Of a stretch of 64,000 nucleotides of DNA, positions 19,881 through 30,522 are shown piece by piece. The stretch comes from Pseudomonas borbori. Its GTDB lineage: Bacteria; Pseudomonadota; Gammaproteobacteria; Pseudomonadales; Pseudomonadaceae. The stretch's first letter is position 1. Every line of letters starts with the position of its first letter. The notes below the pieces were generated by a model. That model searched no databases and was not told where the DNA came from. It saw only the letters and a program-made list of their open reading frames with translations. Made by a program: the position numbers and the translations under genes. The stretch is taken from positions 124,001-188,000 of the forward strand of contig NZ_FOWX01000006.1 in NCBI RefSeq assembly GCF_900115555.1, given 5' to 3'.

Positions 19881-20690
19881 TCAACCTTGCCGCGAGTCGC
19901 CGCGCAGATAGGCCAGCCAGTACACCCCGGCGACCAGCAGGGTGCCGCCGACGATATTGCCCAGGGTCACCGCCAGCAGATTATGCCCCACCCCCGCGAG
20001 CGAGATCGCAGCCTGGCCGTCCAATGCCAGGCCGTAAGGCAGGAAGAACCAGTTGGCGATGGAATGCTCGAAGCCGACGGCGACGAAGGCGCTGATGGGA
20101 AACAGGATGGCGAGGATCTTGTCGCTGACGCTGTGTCCGCCCATCGCCAGCCAGACCGCCAGGCACACCAGGGTGTTGCTCAGGATGCCGCGGGCGAAGG
20201 CCTCGAGCAGGGACAGTTCGACCTTGCCGCGGGCAATCTGCAGCGCGCTCTCCGCCACCGCGCCACCAGCCAGCCCGGCGGTGTCGGCCAGCAGCACCAG
20301 CAGTACGGTCCCCAGGCAGCCGATCACGTTGCCCAGGTAGACCAGGCACCAGTTGCGCAGCACCTGCCGGCCACTGATCAGGCGGCTGGCCCAGGCCATT
20401 GCCAGCAGATTGTTGCCGGTGAACAGCTCGGCTCCGCCGACTACCACCAGCACCAGGCCGAGACAGAAGCCCAGGCCACCAAGCAGGCGCGTGACACCAA
20501 AACCGAGCTGGCTCTCGGTGACGATCACGGTGAACAGCAGAGCGCCCAGGGAGATGAACGCGCCCGCCAGCAGCGCCAGCACGAACAGGCTCAAGGCCTC
20601 CGCGCGCGCCTTGGCCACCCCCATCTCCTCGACCCGGCGAGCGATCTGCCGCGGCTGATAGGCGTCGGCAAACAGATGTTCTTCCGCCAT
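19881..20690 (-). CDS. Formate/nitrite transporter family channel
   Basis: 269-residue inner-membrane protein of the FocA/NirC (FNT) family, forming pentameric channels for small monovalent anions such as formate, nitrite or hydrosulfide. Six membrane segments are visible. Family features include GAFISLGALLF, GGAELFTGNNLL (the P-loop-like entry motif), GNVIGCLG, ILSNTLVCLAVWLA, VAVGFEHSIANWFFLP and LGNIVGGTLLVAGVYW. The transported ion cannot be assigned. It lies between the HxlR regulator and lipA and is transcribed away from lipA. The start at 20690 gives MAEEHLFADAYQP. Confidence 0.9.
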   Translation of the reverse strand: MAEEHLFADAYQPRQIARRVEEMGVAKARAEALSLFVLALLAGAFISLGALLFTVIVTESQLGFGVTRLLGGLGFCLGLVLVVVGGAELFTGNNLLAMAWASRLISGRQVLRNWCLVYLGNVIGCLGTVLLVLLADTAGLAGGAVAESALQIARGKVELSLLEAFARGILSNTLVCLAVWLAMGGHSVSDKILAILFPISAFVAVGFEHSIANWFFLPYGLALDGQAAISLAGVGHNLLAVTLGNIVGGTLLVAGVYWLAYLRGDSRQG

Positions 20691-20929
20691 GCGCGCTCAA
20701 CCCTCCCCGCGGTCGACAGCGTCTTCGAGCCCATCCATCTGAACCCACCCGCCATAAGTCTAGTCACTCGAGGCCAAGCCAGCGGCGTAAATTCGAAGCG
20801 GCCATCCGCCCCTGAAGCCGACCTGGACCGCACGGCGCTCGACGGACCGCAGGGTCAGCTCTGTGGTAAACTGCGCGGCGGCCACAAGCCGCCTCGTCCA
20901 CGGATCCTCCAGCGGAGCCCAGATTGCCG

Positions 20930-21982
<1,053 letters not shown>

Positions 21983-21993
21983 TCGGACCGCAC

Positions 21994-22035
21994 AACGCCT
22001 GCCCCCGGGCCTTGCCTGGGGGCAGGCGTTTGTTT
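21994..22035 (+). terminator. Intrinsic terminator after lipA
   Basis: AACGCCTGCCCCC (21994-22006) and GGGGGCAGGCGTT (22018-22030) form a perfect 13-bp stem with an 11-base loop, followed by TGTTTAT. It begins 12 bases after the lipA stop. Confidence 0.65.
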
Positions 22036-22105
22036 ATCCGCAATCAGGCCATTGAAAAGGCAATGTTCCCGTACGCATCGGCGCACAGGTGTAGGGGCTG
22101 GCTTC

Positions 22106-22126
22106 GTAGGGTGCGCCGTGCGCACC
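22106..22126. repeat. Dispersed GTAGGGTGCGC...GCGCACC repeat
   Basis: GTAGGGTGCGCCGTGCGCACC, a nearly palindromic unit also found at 54537-54554 and, as an inverted pair, at 55499-55555. It lies in the 275-base gap between the convergent lipA and lipB genes. The rest of this gap shows nothing else that could be assigned. Confidence 0.7.
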
Positions 22127-22257
22127 AATGCCAATACCAACATCGGTGCCGCCCCAAACGCCTGCTGCGCACGCCGCACCCTGCCGATTGCGGCCGCAGC
22201 AAGCAGTGTCATGCCTCCCCAGCCACCATCCCCTGAGTACGCTGGATAAGCCAAGGC

Positions 22258-22911
22258 TTAGCCGTCTATTGCGCCCGCCAGGGTCTGCTGCTGCGCGTAA
22301 TCGAGGTGCTTGACCAGCTGTTCTCGCAGTCGAGCACTGACCTCGGCGAATTCTATCGGCCCAGCGACCAGATCGGCCAACTGGGTCATGGCCATGCCGG
22401 CGTAGCCACAGGGATTGATCCGCCGGAACGGCGCCAGATCCATGTCCACATTCAGCGCCAGGCCATGGAAGGATCGGCCATTGCGGATGCGCAGCCCCAG
22501 AGAGGCGATCTTCGCCCCATCCACATAAACGCCTGGCGCGTCCGGTTTGGCTGTGGCACTGACGCCGTAACTGGCCAGCAGATCAATCAGGCTGCGCTCG
22601 ATGCGGCTGACCAGCTCACGCACACCGATGCCGCTCCGGCGCACATCCAGAAGCAGATAAGCCACCAGCTGGCCGGGGCCGTGATAGGTCACCTGGCCGC
22701 CGCGGTCGACCTGCACCACCGGAATATCGCCCGGAAACAGCACATGCTCGGCCTTGCCGGCCTGGCCTTGGGTAAATACGGGAGCGTGTTCGAGCAGCCA
22801 GATCTCGTCAGGCGTATCCGCGCCACGCGTGTCGGTAAAGCGCTGCATCGCGTGCCAGGTAGGCTGGTAGTCGACCTGGCCCAGCTCGCGAAAGCCGAGC
22901 GGCAGACTCAT
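22258..22911 (-). CDS. lipB: Octanoyl-[ACP]-protein N-octanoyltransferase
   Basis: Transfers octanoate from acyl carrier protein to lipoate-dependent enzymes, supplying the substrate for LipA. The 217 residues match the family. Signatures are [20 protein letters not shown], the active-site lysine in [18 protein letters not shown] and the catalytic cysteine in [10 protein letters not shown]. The ATG at 22911 overlaps the ybeD stop (TGATG), so it is coupled to the dacA-ybeD side of the minus-strand cluster. It is the last gene of that long cluster. Confidence 0.97.
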   Translation of the reverse strand: MSLPLGFRELGQVDYQPTWHAMQRFTDTRGADTPDEIWLLEHAPVFTQGQAGKAEHVLFPGDIPVVQVDRGGQVTYHGPGQLVAYLLLDVRRSGIGVRELVSRIERSLIDLLASYGVSATAKPDAPGVYVDGAKIASLGLRIRNGRSFHGLALNVDMDLAPFRRINPCGYAGMAMTQLADLVAGPIEFAEVSARLREQLVKHLDYAQQQTLAGAIDG

Positions 22912-23186
22912 CAGAGCACCATGTGCACGATGCCGGTCGCGCGCAGGGCGCTATTGATATTGCGCAGCTGATCTTCATCGGTTGCCACGATATGCAGCTG
23001 CACAGTGGTGTACTTGCCATTACTGCTCTGGCGCTCGGCCAGGGTATTGAGATCGACCTTGGCATATTTGCTGAGGATTTCGATCACCATGTCCCTGTAA
23101 TTGGCACCGCTGTCGCCAACCACCTTGATCGGGTAATCGGCGCAGGGGAATTCGATTTTGTACGATTTCACATCAGGTTGATTCAT
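22911..23186 (-). CDS. ybeD: YbeD-like DUF493 protein
   Basis: 91-residue ACT-like small protein (DUF493), with segments [32 protein letters not shown] and [16 protein letters not shown]. In Escherichia coli it lies between dacA and lipB, exactly as here, and its role is unclear, possibly a small-molecule sensor. The ATG at 23184-23186 ([13 protein letters not shown]) is preferred to upstream codons because homology starts there. The stop overlaps the lipB start. Confidence 0.93.
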   Translation of the reverse strand: MNQPDVKSYKIEFPCADYPIKVVGDSGANYRDMVIEILSKYAKVDLNTLAERQSSNGKYTTVQLHIVATDEDQLRNINSALRATGIVHMVL

Positions 23187-23221
23187 GGCAGTAACGGCCT
23201 CGTAAGCCGTGGCAGCAACAG

Positions 23222-23245
23222 CGCCCCTGCGGGTCGGCAGGGGCG
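23222..23245 (-). terminator. Hairpin between dacA and ybeD
   Basis: CGCCCCTGC (23222-23230) and GCAGGGGCG (23237-23245) form a perfect 9-bp stem with a 6-base loop, just downstream of the dacA stop on the minus strand. It lacks a T tract and may be a partial terminator or mRNA-stabilising structure. Confidence 0.4.
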
Positions 23246-23259
23246 TGCAGGTCACGATA

Positions 23260-24435
23260 TCAGTTGAACAATCCGAAGAAGAACAGATGAATGCTATCCC
23301 ACAGGCGGCGGAACAGCCCACCTTCCTCGACGCTTTCCAGGGCCACCAGATCGGCACTGTGCACGACCTCATCACCCAATTTGACCTCGACCTTGCCAAT
23401 CACCTCGCCCTGGGCGATAGGCGCAATCAGCTGCGGATTCAGGGTCATACCGGCTTGCAGCTTGTCCAGCTGGCCCTTCGGCAGGGTCAGACTGAGGTCT
23501 GCCGCCAGACCGGCCTTGAGCTGACGAACGGCACCTTTCCAGACCTGGGCCTGGGCCAGTTCCTGGCCTTGCTTGTAGAAGGTGCGGCTCTCGAAGAAAC
23601 GGAAACCATAGGTCAGCAGCTTCTGGGTTTCGGCAGCGCGGGCCGACTCGCTGACAGTACCGAACACCGAGGTGATCATCCGCGCGTTGTCACGCACGGC
23701 GGAGGCCACCAGGCAATAACCGGCCTCTTCGGTGTGACCGGTTTTCAGGCCGTCGACGGTCTTGTCACGCCACAGCAGCAGGTTGCGGTTGCCCTGCTTG
23801 ATGTTGTTCCAGAGGAACTCCTTCTGCGCGTAGATGGCGTAGTGTTCCTGGTCTTCGTTGATGATGGCGCGGGCCAGGATGGCCATGTCGTGGGCACTGG
23901 AATAGTGCTCCGGATGCGGCAGTCCGGTGGCGTTCATAAAGTGGCTGTTGCTCATGCCCAGACGCGCAGCGGTTTCGTTCATCATGTCGGCGAAGGCGTC
24001 TTCGCTGCCGGCAATGTACTCGGCCAGGGCAATACTGGCGTCGTTGCCCGACTGGATGATGACGCCGTGCAGCAGGTCGTCGACGCTGGCCTGGCTGTTC
24101 AGCGGCAGGAACATGGTGGAGCCGCCGGAGGCTGCGCCGCCGGTACGCCAGGCGTGCTCGCTGATGGGCACCAGATCCTGCTCGCCGATCTTGCCTTTGC
24201 GGATCTCCAGCGTGGCGATGTAGGCGGTCATCAGCTTGGTCAGGCTGGCCGGCGGCAGGCGCTGGTCGCCATTGTTCTCCACCAGCACCTGACCGGTGGC
24301 GGCGTCGAGCAGCACATAGGACTTGGCGGCCAGTTGCGGCGGTGCCGGGATCGCTTGCTGGCTGGCCCAGGCCGCCGGTGCGCCGAGCAGGAGCAGTGAC
24401 AAGAAAACGCGTTGCGCAAAGCAGGTGATATTCAT
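23260..24435 (-). CDS. dacA: D-alanyl-D-alanine carboxypeptidase (PBP5/6 type)
   Basis: Low-molecular-mass penicillin-binding protein that trims the terminal D-Ala of peptidoglycan pentapeptides. The 391 residues include a signal peptide (LLLLGAPAAWA, cleaved near residue 25), the peptidase domain with SxxK as PASLTKLMTAY, SxN as IQSGNDASIALAEYIAG and KTG as DGLKTGHTEEAGY, the beta-rich C-terminal domain, and a final amphipathic anchor (RRLWDSIHLFFFGLFN). The start at 24435 (MNITCFAQRVFLS) directly precedes the signal sequence. It lies between rlpA and ybeD in the conserved minus-strand order. Confidence 0.96.
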   Translation of the reverse strand: MNITCFAQRVFLSLLLLGAPAAWASQQAIPAPPQLAAKSYVLLDAATGQVLVENNGDQRLPPASLTKLMTAYIATLEIRKGKIGEQDLVPISEHAWRTGGAASGGSTMFLPLNSQASVDDLLHGVIIQSGNDASIALAEYIAGSEDAFADMMNETAARLGMSNSHFMNATGLPHPEHYSSAHDMAILARAIINEDQEHYAIYAQKEFLWNNIKQGNRNLLLWRDKTVDGLKTGHTEEAGYCLVASAVRDNARMITSVFGTVSESARAAETQKLLTYGFRFFESRTFYKQGQELAQAQVWKGAVRQLKAGLAADLSLTLPKGQLDKLQAGMTLNPQLIAPIAQGEVIGKVEVKLGDEVVHSADLVALESVEEGGLFRRLWDSIHLFFFGLFN

Positions 24436-24554
24436 CCGTCTCTCTAGGTTGCTAATGGTCGAACAGGCCCGCGAGGGCAGATTGGGTGAAGCCGACAGCC
24501 GAACCCTGCCGGCGGCTGCGTACTTAGTCCAGGAGCGGGCCGATAAGTGCGGCC

Positions 24555-25553
24555 TCAATCGGCCCTGACCAGCCTCGGCTGACCGAGGTTGGCCTGGCGC
24601 ACGCTCAGTTGCAGTTGCTCAGCCTCGCCCTGGCTGCTCACCGGGCCCAGACGCACGCGATGGAGGATCTGCTGGTTGCGCACCACTGAGCTGATGAACA
24701 CCGGGGCAGCCACCGTATCGCTCAACTTGGCCTTGAGCAACTCCGCAGCGTCCGGATTGGCGAAGGCGCCCACCTGGAGATACAGGCCAGAGGCTGCGGG
24801 TGAAGCGTTTTTTTTTGCGTCTATCTGCACCGGCAGCACGGCTGCGGCATGCTGCTGGACGGGTGGCGAGTACTGTTCCAGCGGCTGTGCAAGCGGCTGG
24901 GCGACAGTCTTGACCTGAGCCGGCTGCGCGGCCAGCACCAGCGGCACCGGTCGGCCCTGCTGGGCCCACCACTCATGGGGATCGATGCCCTCGACCTTGA
25001 CCCGCGCCGTACCGCTCTCGGCATAACCGAGCTTCTTCGCCGCGGCGAAGGACAGGTCGATGATCCGGTCCGAATAGAACGGCCCGCGGTCGTTGACCCG
25101 CAGAATCGCACTCTTGCCGTTTTCCAGGTTGGTCACCCGCACGTAGCTGGGCAGCGGCAAGGTCTTGTGCGCGGCGGTCATGCCGTACAGGTCGTAGGTT
25201 TCGCCGTTGGCGGTGGCCTGACCGTGGAACTTGGTGCCATACCAGGACGCCGGACCTACCGCTTGGTAGCGGCGCGCGTCGGGAATCGGGTAGTACTGCT
25301 TGCCGAACACCACATAGGGGCTGGCCTTGACCGCGCCATAATGCGGCATGGGTACGGCATCCGGGATCAGCGAGACGTCGACATCCCACCAGGGCGCGCC
25401 ATCCTTGTGCGGGCGACTGAAATCGCCGGGGCCGGAAATGCTCACGCCCGGCTTGACCGGTGCCACCGGCTGCGGTGCGCGGGTCGACGCGCAACTCGCC
25501 AGCAACAGCGCGAGAGCCGAGTAGGCAGCAAATCTGAACGGCAATCCCGACAT
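24555..25553 (-). CDS. rlpA: Septal ring lytic transglycosylase RlpA
   Basis: Outer-membrane lipoprotein that cleaves naked glycan strands at the septum and aids daughter-cell separation. The 332 residues have a lipoprotein signal (lipobox LLLASC), a double-psi beta-barrel catalytic domain (about residues 95-195, ASWYGTKFHGQATANGE and VNDRGPFYSDRIIDLS), a variable linker and a C-terminal SPOR domain (about 255-330) that binds denuded glycans. A run of nine A residues on the coding strand (24808-24816) encodes DAKKNA in the linker. Its ATG overlaps the mltB stop, so they are coupled. Confidence 0.95.
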   Translation of the reverse strand: MSGLPFRFAAYSALALLLASCASTRAPQPVAPVKPGVSISGPGDFSRPHKDGAPWWDVDVSLIPDAVPMPHYGAVKASPYVVFGKQYYPIPDARRYQAVGPASWYGTKFHGQATANGETYDLYGMTAAHKTLPLPSYVRVTNLENGKSAILRVNDRGPFYSDRIIDLSFAAAKKLGYAESGTARVKVEGIDPHEWWAQQGRPVPLVLAAQPAQVKTVAQPLAQPLEQYSPPVQQHAAAVLPVQIDAKKNASPAASGLYLQVGAFANPDAAELLKAKLSDTVAAPVFISSVVRNQQILHRVRLGPVSSQGEAEQLQLSVRQANLGQPRLVRAD

Positions 25554-26572
25554 CAGTTGGCCCCTCGTGCGGCTACCAGCGATTCGGCCAGCTGATTGAC
25601 CGCCATGGCGTACATCACACTGCGGTTATAGCGGGTAATCACGAAGAAGTTCGGCAGCCCCAACCAGTATTCGTCGCCCTGCGCGCCTTCGAGACGGAAG
25701 GCGGTGACCGGCATTTCGCCGTCCAGCGCATCGCTGCTGGTCCAGCCCAGGCGGCGTAACTGGTCGACGTTCAGCTGCGGATCGAGGCCGGCGCTCAGAC
25801 CCTGCTCGATCTGCTCGCCCTCGACCGTGGCGACACTGACCACCGGCTCGCCGGGCAGCCAGCCGTGGCGCTTGAAGTAGCTGGCCACACTGCCGATGGC
25901 ATCCACCGGGTTGGTCCAGATATTGATATGGCCATCGCCGTCGAAGTCCACCGCATAGGCGCGGAAACTGCTCGGCATGAATTGCGGCAAGCCCATGGCG
26001 CCGGCGTAGGAGCCTTTGAGGGTCAGCGGATCGACCTGTTCCTCACGCGAGAGCATGAGGAATTCGCGCAATTCCTTGCGGAAGAAGGGCGCGCGCGGCG
26101 GGTAATCGAAGGCCAGGGTCGAGAGCGCATCCATCACCCTGAAGCTGCCGGTGTTGCCGCCGTAGAAGGTTTCCACGCCGATGATCGCCACTATCACCTG
26201 TGGCGGCACGCCGTATTCGGCCTCGGCACGCGCCAGGGTCGCGGCATGCTCACGCCAGAAATCCACGCCACGGGCGATGCGCGAGTCGGTGATGAAGATC
26301 GGCCGGTAGTCCTTCCAGGGTTTGACCTTCTCCGCCGGGCGCGAGATGGCGTCGATAATCGACTGTTTGCGCTCCACGGCGGCGAACAGGCGCCCCAGTT
26401 GTTCCGCGGCAAAACCATAATCGCGGTTCATCTCGACGATGAACTCGCTGACCTGCGGCGAATCCGTGTAATCGGCGGCGAGCGCCGGCTGGACCACAGC
26501 GAAGGCGGCGGCCAGACCGAGCCAAGGTGTTTGCCGTGCAGCCCAGCCACGCAATATGTGCATTGAATTCAT
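25553..26572 (-). CDS. mltB: Lytic murein transglycosylase B
   Basis: 339-residue peptidoglycan-cleaving enzyme making 1,6-anhydro-muropeptides. The N terminus has a cleavable type I-like signal (LGLAAAFAVVQPALA) rather than a lipobox, as in soluble Slt35/SltB1-type proteins of Pseudomonas. The catalytic Glu is in AIIGVETFYGGNTG; other motifs are GAMGLPQFMPSSFR and VDFDGDGHINIW. The start at 26572 is used; MHILRG at 26563 is also possible. It lies between rodA (9 bases upstream) and rlpA (overlapping) in the elongation cluster. Confidence 0.95.
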   Translation of the reverse strand: MNSMHILRGWAARQTPWLGLAAAFAVVQPALAADYTDSPQVSEFIVEMNRDYGFAAEQLGRLFAAVERKQSIIDAISRPAEKVKPWKDYRPIFITDSRIARGVDFWREHAATLARAEAEYGVPPQVIVAIIGVETFYGGNTGSFRVMDALSTLAFDYPPRAPFFRKELREFLMLSREEQVDPLTLKGSYAGAMGLPQFMPSSFRAYAVDFDGDGHINIWTNPVDAIGSVASYFKRHGWLPGEPVVSVATVEGEQIEQGLSAGLDPQLNVDQLRRLGWTSSDALDGEMPVTAFRLEGAQGDEYWLGLPNFFVITRYNRSVMYAMAVNQLAESLVAARGAN

Positions 26573-26581
26573 AACCCCAAT

Positions 26582-27727
26582 CTAAGCCTGTGCGATCCAC
26601 TTACGGTGCGTGTGGACCGACATCAAAATGCCAAACCCTGCCAGCAGGGTAATCAGCGAAGTACCGCCATAGCTGATGAACGGCAACGGCACCCCCACCA
26701 CCGGCAGCAAACCGCTGACCATGCCGATATTGACGAACACATAGACGAAGAACGTCATGGTCAGCGCACCGGCCAGAAGCTTACCGAACAGCGTCTGCGC
26801 TTGCACGGTAATCACCAAACCCCGCGCGATCAACAACAGGTAAATCAGCAGTAACAAACAAACCCCGACCAGGCCGAATTCCTCGGCAAGCACGGCGATG
26901 ATGAAGTCGGTATGGCTTTCCGGCAAGAAGTCCAAATGCGACTGGGTGCCGAGCAGCCAGCCCTTGCCGAAGACGCCACCGGAGCCGATCGCCGCCTTCG
27001 ACTGAATGATGTTCCAGCCACTGCCCAGCGGGTCGCTCTCCGGGTTGAGGAAGGTCAGCACGCGCTGCTTCTGGTACTCGCGCAGGACGAAGAACCACAT
27101 GGCCACGGCGATCGGCACCAGCGCCGCCAGCGCGCCGAGAATCCAGCGCCACTGCAACCCGGCGATGAACAACACGAAGGCGCCCGAGGTGATCACCAAC
27201 AATGAAGTGCCCAGATCCGGCTGCACCAGAATCAAGCCGAAGGGCACGACAATCAACGCCAGACTGATGCCAATGTGCTTCAAACTCGGCGGCAGGCTGC
27301 GCTTGGCCAGGTACCAGGCGATGGTCGCCGGCATGATGATCTTCATGAACTCCGAGGGCTGGAAGCGGATCACCCCGGGAATATTGATCCAGCGGGTGGC
27401 GCCCATGGCGTTGTGCCCCATGACGTCCACCACCACCAGCAGGCCGACGCCCGCCACATAAGCCAAAGGCACCCAGCGCGCCATGAAGCGCGGATCGAAC
27501 TGGGCGATGATGAACATGCCCACCAGACCGATGCCGAAGGAGCTGGCCTGCTTGAGCAACAGGTCGATATTCTTGCCGCTGGCCGAATACAGGATGAACA
27601 GGCTGCCGACCGCCAGGATCAGCAGCAGCAGCAGCAGAATGCCGTCGATATGCAGGCGCTGCAGCAGACTGGCGCGGCGGCGCAACACGTCCTCGCTGGA
27701 CAGCACGCGGTCGAAGTTACTGTTCAT
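26582..27727 (-). CDS. rodA: Rod-shape peptidoglycan glycosyltransferase RodA
   Basis: SEDS-family integral membrane glycosyltransferase that polymerises lipid II with PBP2 during cell elongation. The 381 residues have about ten membrane segments. Conserved SEDS features include ILYSASGKN, INIPGVIRFQPSEFMK, LVQPDLGTSLLV, the large extracellular loop with ESHTDFIIAVLAEEFG and the C-terminal LPFISYGGTSLI. Its start overlaps the end of mrdA by four bases (ATGA type), so PBP2 and RodA are made together. mltB follows. Confidence 0.97.
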   Translation of the reverse strand: MNSNFDRVLSSEDVLRRRASLLQRLHIDGILLLLLLILAVGSLFILYSASGKNIDLLLKQASSFGIGLVGMFIIAQFDPRFMARWVPLAYVAGVGLLVVVDVMGHNAMGATRWINIPGVIRFQPSEFMKIIMPATIAWYLAKRSLPPSLKHIGISLALIVVPFGLILVQPDLGTSLLVITSGAFVLFIAGLQWRWILGALAALVPIAVAMWFFVLREYQKQRVLTFLNPESDPLGSGWNIIQSKAAIGSGGVFGKGWLLGTQSHLDFLPESHTDFIIAVLAEEFGLVGVCLLLLIYLLLIARGLVITVQAQTLFGKLLAGALTMTFFVYVFVNIGMVSGLLPVVGVPLPFISYGGTSLITLLAGFGILMSVHTHRKWIAQA

Positions 27728-29613
27728 CGCTGGCTGACCTCTGCACTCACGGGCATGGCGTACTCGGCCTTGAGCTGGCCACTGTCGTCGAGCAGCCAGG
27801 CATCCATCACCTGTTTGACCACCGGGGCGGCCACACCCGAGCCGGACTCACCATTTTCGACCATCACCGCCACGGCGATCTGCGGATTGTCCGCCGGGGC
27901 GAAAGCGACGAACAGGGCATGGTCACGGTGGCGCTCCTGGACCTTGTTGCGGTCGTATTTTTCGCCCTGCCTGATCGCCACCACCTGCGCCGTGCCGCTC
28001 TTGCCGGCAATTCGATAGACCGAACTGTCGCCGACCTTGCGCGCCGTACCACGCGGACCGTGCATCACCTGCTCCATGCCGAAGCGCGCCGAATCCCAGC
28101 TTTGCGGGTCACGCAACTGGATATCCGGCAGCGGCTCGCTGTCGACCGGAGGCAAGCCCTCGATGGTCTTGGCCAGGTGCGGACGAATCCACTTGCCGCG
28201 GGTGGCCATCAGCGCGGTGGCCTGGGCCAACTGCAGCGGCGTGGTCTGCATATAACCCTGACCGATACCGAGAATCAGGGTTTCCCCCGGGTACCAGGGC
28301 TGCCGGTAGCGCGCCCGCTTCCAGTCCCGCGACGGCATCAGCCCGGCCGTTTCCTCGAACATGTCCAGCGACACCCGCTGGCCCAGGCCGAAGCGGGTCA
28401 TGTAATCGTGCATGCGGTCGATGCCCATCTTGTGCGCCAAATCGTAAAAATAGGTGTCGTTGGAGCGCATGATCGCCATGTCCAGGCTCACCCAGCCGTC
28501 GCCGCTGCGATTCCAGTTACGATACTTGTGACTGTGATTGGGCAGCTGATAGAACCCCGGATCGAACACCCGCGACGTGGGGGTGATCACCCCGGCATCC
28601 AGGGCGGCTACGGCCATCATCGGCTTGATGGTCGAACCCGGCGGATAGAGGCCGCGCAGGACCCGGTTGAACAGCGGCTGATCGATCGAGTCGCGCAGTT
28701 CGGCATAGGCCTTGAAGCTGATGCCGGTGACGAAGGGGTTGGGGTCGAAGCTCGGTTGACTGACCATCGCCAGCACCTCGCCGGTGCTTGGCTGGATCGC
28801 CACTATGGCGCCGCGGCGCCCACCCAGCGCGGCCTCGGCGGCTTCCTGCAGGCGCACATCGATGGTCAGCATGACATCCTTGCCCGGCAGCGGATCGATC
28901 CGTTTGAGCACCCGCAGCACCCGGCCGCGGGCGTTGGTCTCGACCTCTTCGTAGCCGACCTCGCCGTGCAACTGCTCTTCGTAGAAGCGCTCGACACCGG
29001 TCTTGCCGATATGGTGGGTGCCGCTGTACGCCACCGGGTCGAGGTCCTTGAGTTCTTTCTCGTTGATCCGCCCGACGTAGCCCACCGAATGGGCGAAGTG
29101 TTCGCGCTGGGGATAATGGCGCACCAGTTGCGCCACCACCTCGACCCCGGGCAGACGGAACTGATTGACCGCGATGGTGGCGATCTGTTCCTCGCTCAAC
29201 TCGAACAACACCGGCACCGGCTCGAACGGCCGCCGCCCCTGGCGCACGCGCTTCTCGAACAGTGCGCGCTCGTCCTCGCTCAGCCCCAGCACCTCGACTA
29301 TCACATCCAGCACCTGCACCCAGTCGCCCGCCCGCTCGCGGGTCAGGGTCAGGCTGAAACTGGGCCGATTGTCGGCGACTATCACCCCATTGCGGTCGAA
29401 GATCAGCCCACGGGTCGGTGGCAGCGGCTGCACGTGCACCCGGTTATTTTCCGAGAGAGTCGAGTGATATTCGTACTGCACCACCTGCAGGTAATACATG
29501 CGGGCAATCAGGGCCGCGGTCAGCAGCAAAAACACCAGGGCACCGACCAGCGCACGCCGGCGAATCAGGCGCGCGTCTTTTTCGTGGTCCTTGAGGCGAA
29601 TCGGCTGCGGCAT
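27724..29613 (-). CDS. mrdA: Penicillin-binding protein 2
   Basis: Class B transpeptidase of the elongasome, partner of RodA. The 629 residues have one N-terminal membrane helix (about 25-45), a pedestal/dimerisation domain and a C-terminal transpeptidase domain. Active-site motifs are SxxK in PPGSTIKPMM (about residue 327), SxN in IMRSNDTYFYDLA and KSG in AGKSGTAQVVA. The C-terminal tail is short. The start at 29613 gives MPQPIRLKDHEKDARLIRRR. It follows rlmH by 26 bases and overlaps rodA. Confidence 0.97.
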   Translation of the reverse strand: MPQPIRLKDHEKDARLIRRRALVGALVFLLLTAALIARMYYLQVVQYEYHSTLSENNRVHVQPLPPTRGLIFDRNGVIVADNRPSFSLTLTRERAGDWVQVLDVIVEVLGLSEDERALFEKRVRQGRRPFEPVPVLFELSEEQIATIAVNQFRLPGVEVVAQLVRHYPQREHFAHSVGYVGRINEKELKDLDPVAYSGTHHIGKTGVERFYEEQLHGEVGYEEVETNARGRVLRVLKRIDPLPGKDVMLTIDVRLQEAAEAALGGRRGAIVAIQPSTGEVLAMVSQPSFDPNPFVTGISFKAYAELRDSIDQPLFNRVLRGLYPPGSTIKPMMAVAALDAGVITPTSRVFDPGFYQLPNHSHKYRNWNRSGDGWVSLDMAIMRSNDTYFYDLAHKMGIDRMHDYMTRFGLGQRVSLDMFEETAGLMPSRDWKRARYRQPWYPGETLILGIGQGYMQTTPLQLAQATALMATRGKWIRPHLAKTIEGLPPVDSEPLPDIQLRDPQSWDSARFGMEQVMHGPRGTARKVGDSSVYRIAGKSGTAQVVAIRQGEKYDRNKVQERHRDHALFVAFAPADNPQIAVAVMVENGESGSGVAAPVVKQVMDAWLLDDSGQLKAEYAMPVSAEVSQR

Positions 29614-29639
29614 CTATGACTGCTGATCAGGGGTGGAAA

Positions 29640-30107
29640 TCATTTGTGGTACGGGTGGCCGGACAACAGCGTCCAGGCCCGGTACATCTGTTCGCCGATC
29701 AGAATACGCACCAACGGGTGCGGCAGGGTCAGCGGCGACAACGACCAGCGCTGTTCGCTGCGCGCCTGCACTGCCGGCGCCAGGCCTTCGGGACCGCCGA
29801 CCATGAGGTTGACGGTGCGCGCATCCAGGCGCCACTTGTCCAGTTCAACCGCCAGCTGCTCGGTGCTCCACGGCCGCCCTTCGACTTCCAGGGTGACGAT
29901 GCGTTCCCCGGGCGCGACCTTGGCCAGCATGGCTTCGCCTTCCTGGCGGATCATCCGCGTCACGTCGGCATTCTTGCCGCGGGTGGTCAAGGGAATCTCG
30001 ACCAGCTCCAGGGCCAGCTCCGCCGGCATGCGCTTGGCGTATTCCTGCCAACCTTCTTCCACCCAGCGCGGCATGCGCGAGCCGACGGCAATCAGTTTGA
30101 TCCGCAC
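29640..30107 (-). CDS. rlmH: 23S rRNA pseudouridine-1915 N3-methyltransferase
   Basis: SPOUT-family methyltransferase modifying pseudouridine 1915 in helix 69 of 23S rRNA on assembled ribosomes. The 155 residues match the family exactly. Visible signatures are [17 protein letters not shown] at the N terminus, [10 protein letters not shown] of the SAM-binding knot and the C-terminal [13 protein letters not shown]. It lies 12 bases after rsfS, the usual pair. Confidence 0.97.
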   Translation of the reverse strand: MRIKLIAVGSRMPRWVEEGWQEYAKRMPAELALELVEIPLTTRGKNADVTRMIRQEGEAMLAKVAPGERIVTLEVEGRPWSTEQLAVELDKWRLDARTVNLMVGGPEGLAPAVQARSEQRWSLSPLTLPHPLVRILIGEQMYRAWTLLSGHPYHK

Positions 30108-30119
30108 GGCGCTGCGTCC

Positions 30120-30500
30120 TTACTCTTGGTCCGGCTCGGAGCTGAACTGCGCACGGCTCTGTTCGGCGCCGCGCCACAGGCGTTCAAGGTCGTAGAACTG
30201 ACGGGCGGTGGGCAGCATCACGTGGACGACGATATCGCCCAGGTCGAGCAACGCCCACTCGCCAGAGTCCAGGCCTTCGCTGCCGAGCGGCCGCACGCCC
30301 TTCTCCTTGACCTTCTCCAGCACGTTGTCGACCAGCGACTTGACGTGACGGCTCGAGGTGCCGCTGGCGATCACCATGTAGTCGGTGATGCTGGTCTTGT
30401 CGCGCACATCGATGCTGGTGATGTCTTGCGCCTTGATGTCTTCCAGGGCAGCGATGGCCAGTTTGACCAGGTCTTCGCTGAGCATTTTTTGCTTCTTCAT
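30120..30500 (-). CDS. rsfS: Ribosomal silencing factor RsfS
   Basis: Binds ribosomal protein L14 and blocks subunit joining when nutrients are scarce. The 126 residues have the normal fold. Family signatures are [34 protein letters not shown] and [16 protein letters not shown]. The ATG at 30500 ([11 protein letters not shown]) is used; MLSEDL six codons... five residues later is an alternative. It sits between nadD and rlmH, the conserved nadD-rsfS-rlmH arrangement. Confidence 0.96.
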   Translation of the reverse strand: MKKQKMLSEDLVKLAIAALEDIKAQDITSIDVRDKTSITDYMVIASGTSSRHVKSLVDNVLEKVKEKGVRPLGSEGLDSGEWALLDLGDIVVHVMLPTARQFYDLERLWRGAEQSRAQFSSEPDQE

Positions 30501-30522
30501 AAGTAACTCGTTTGCCTTGTGT

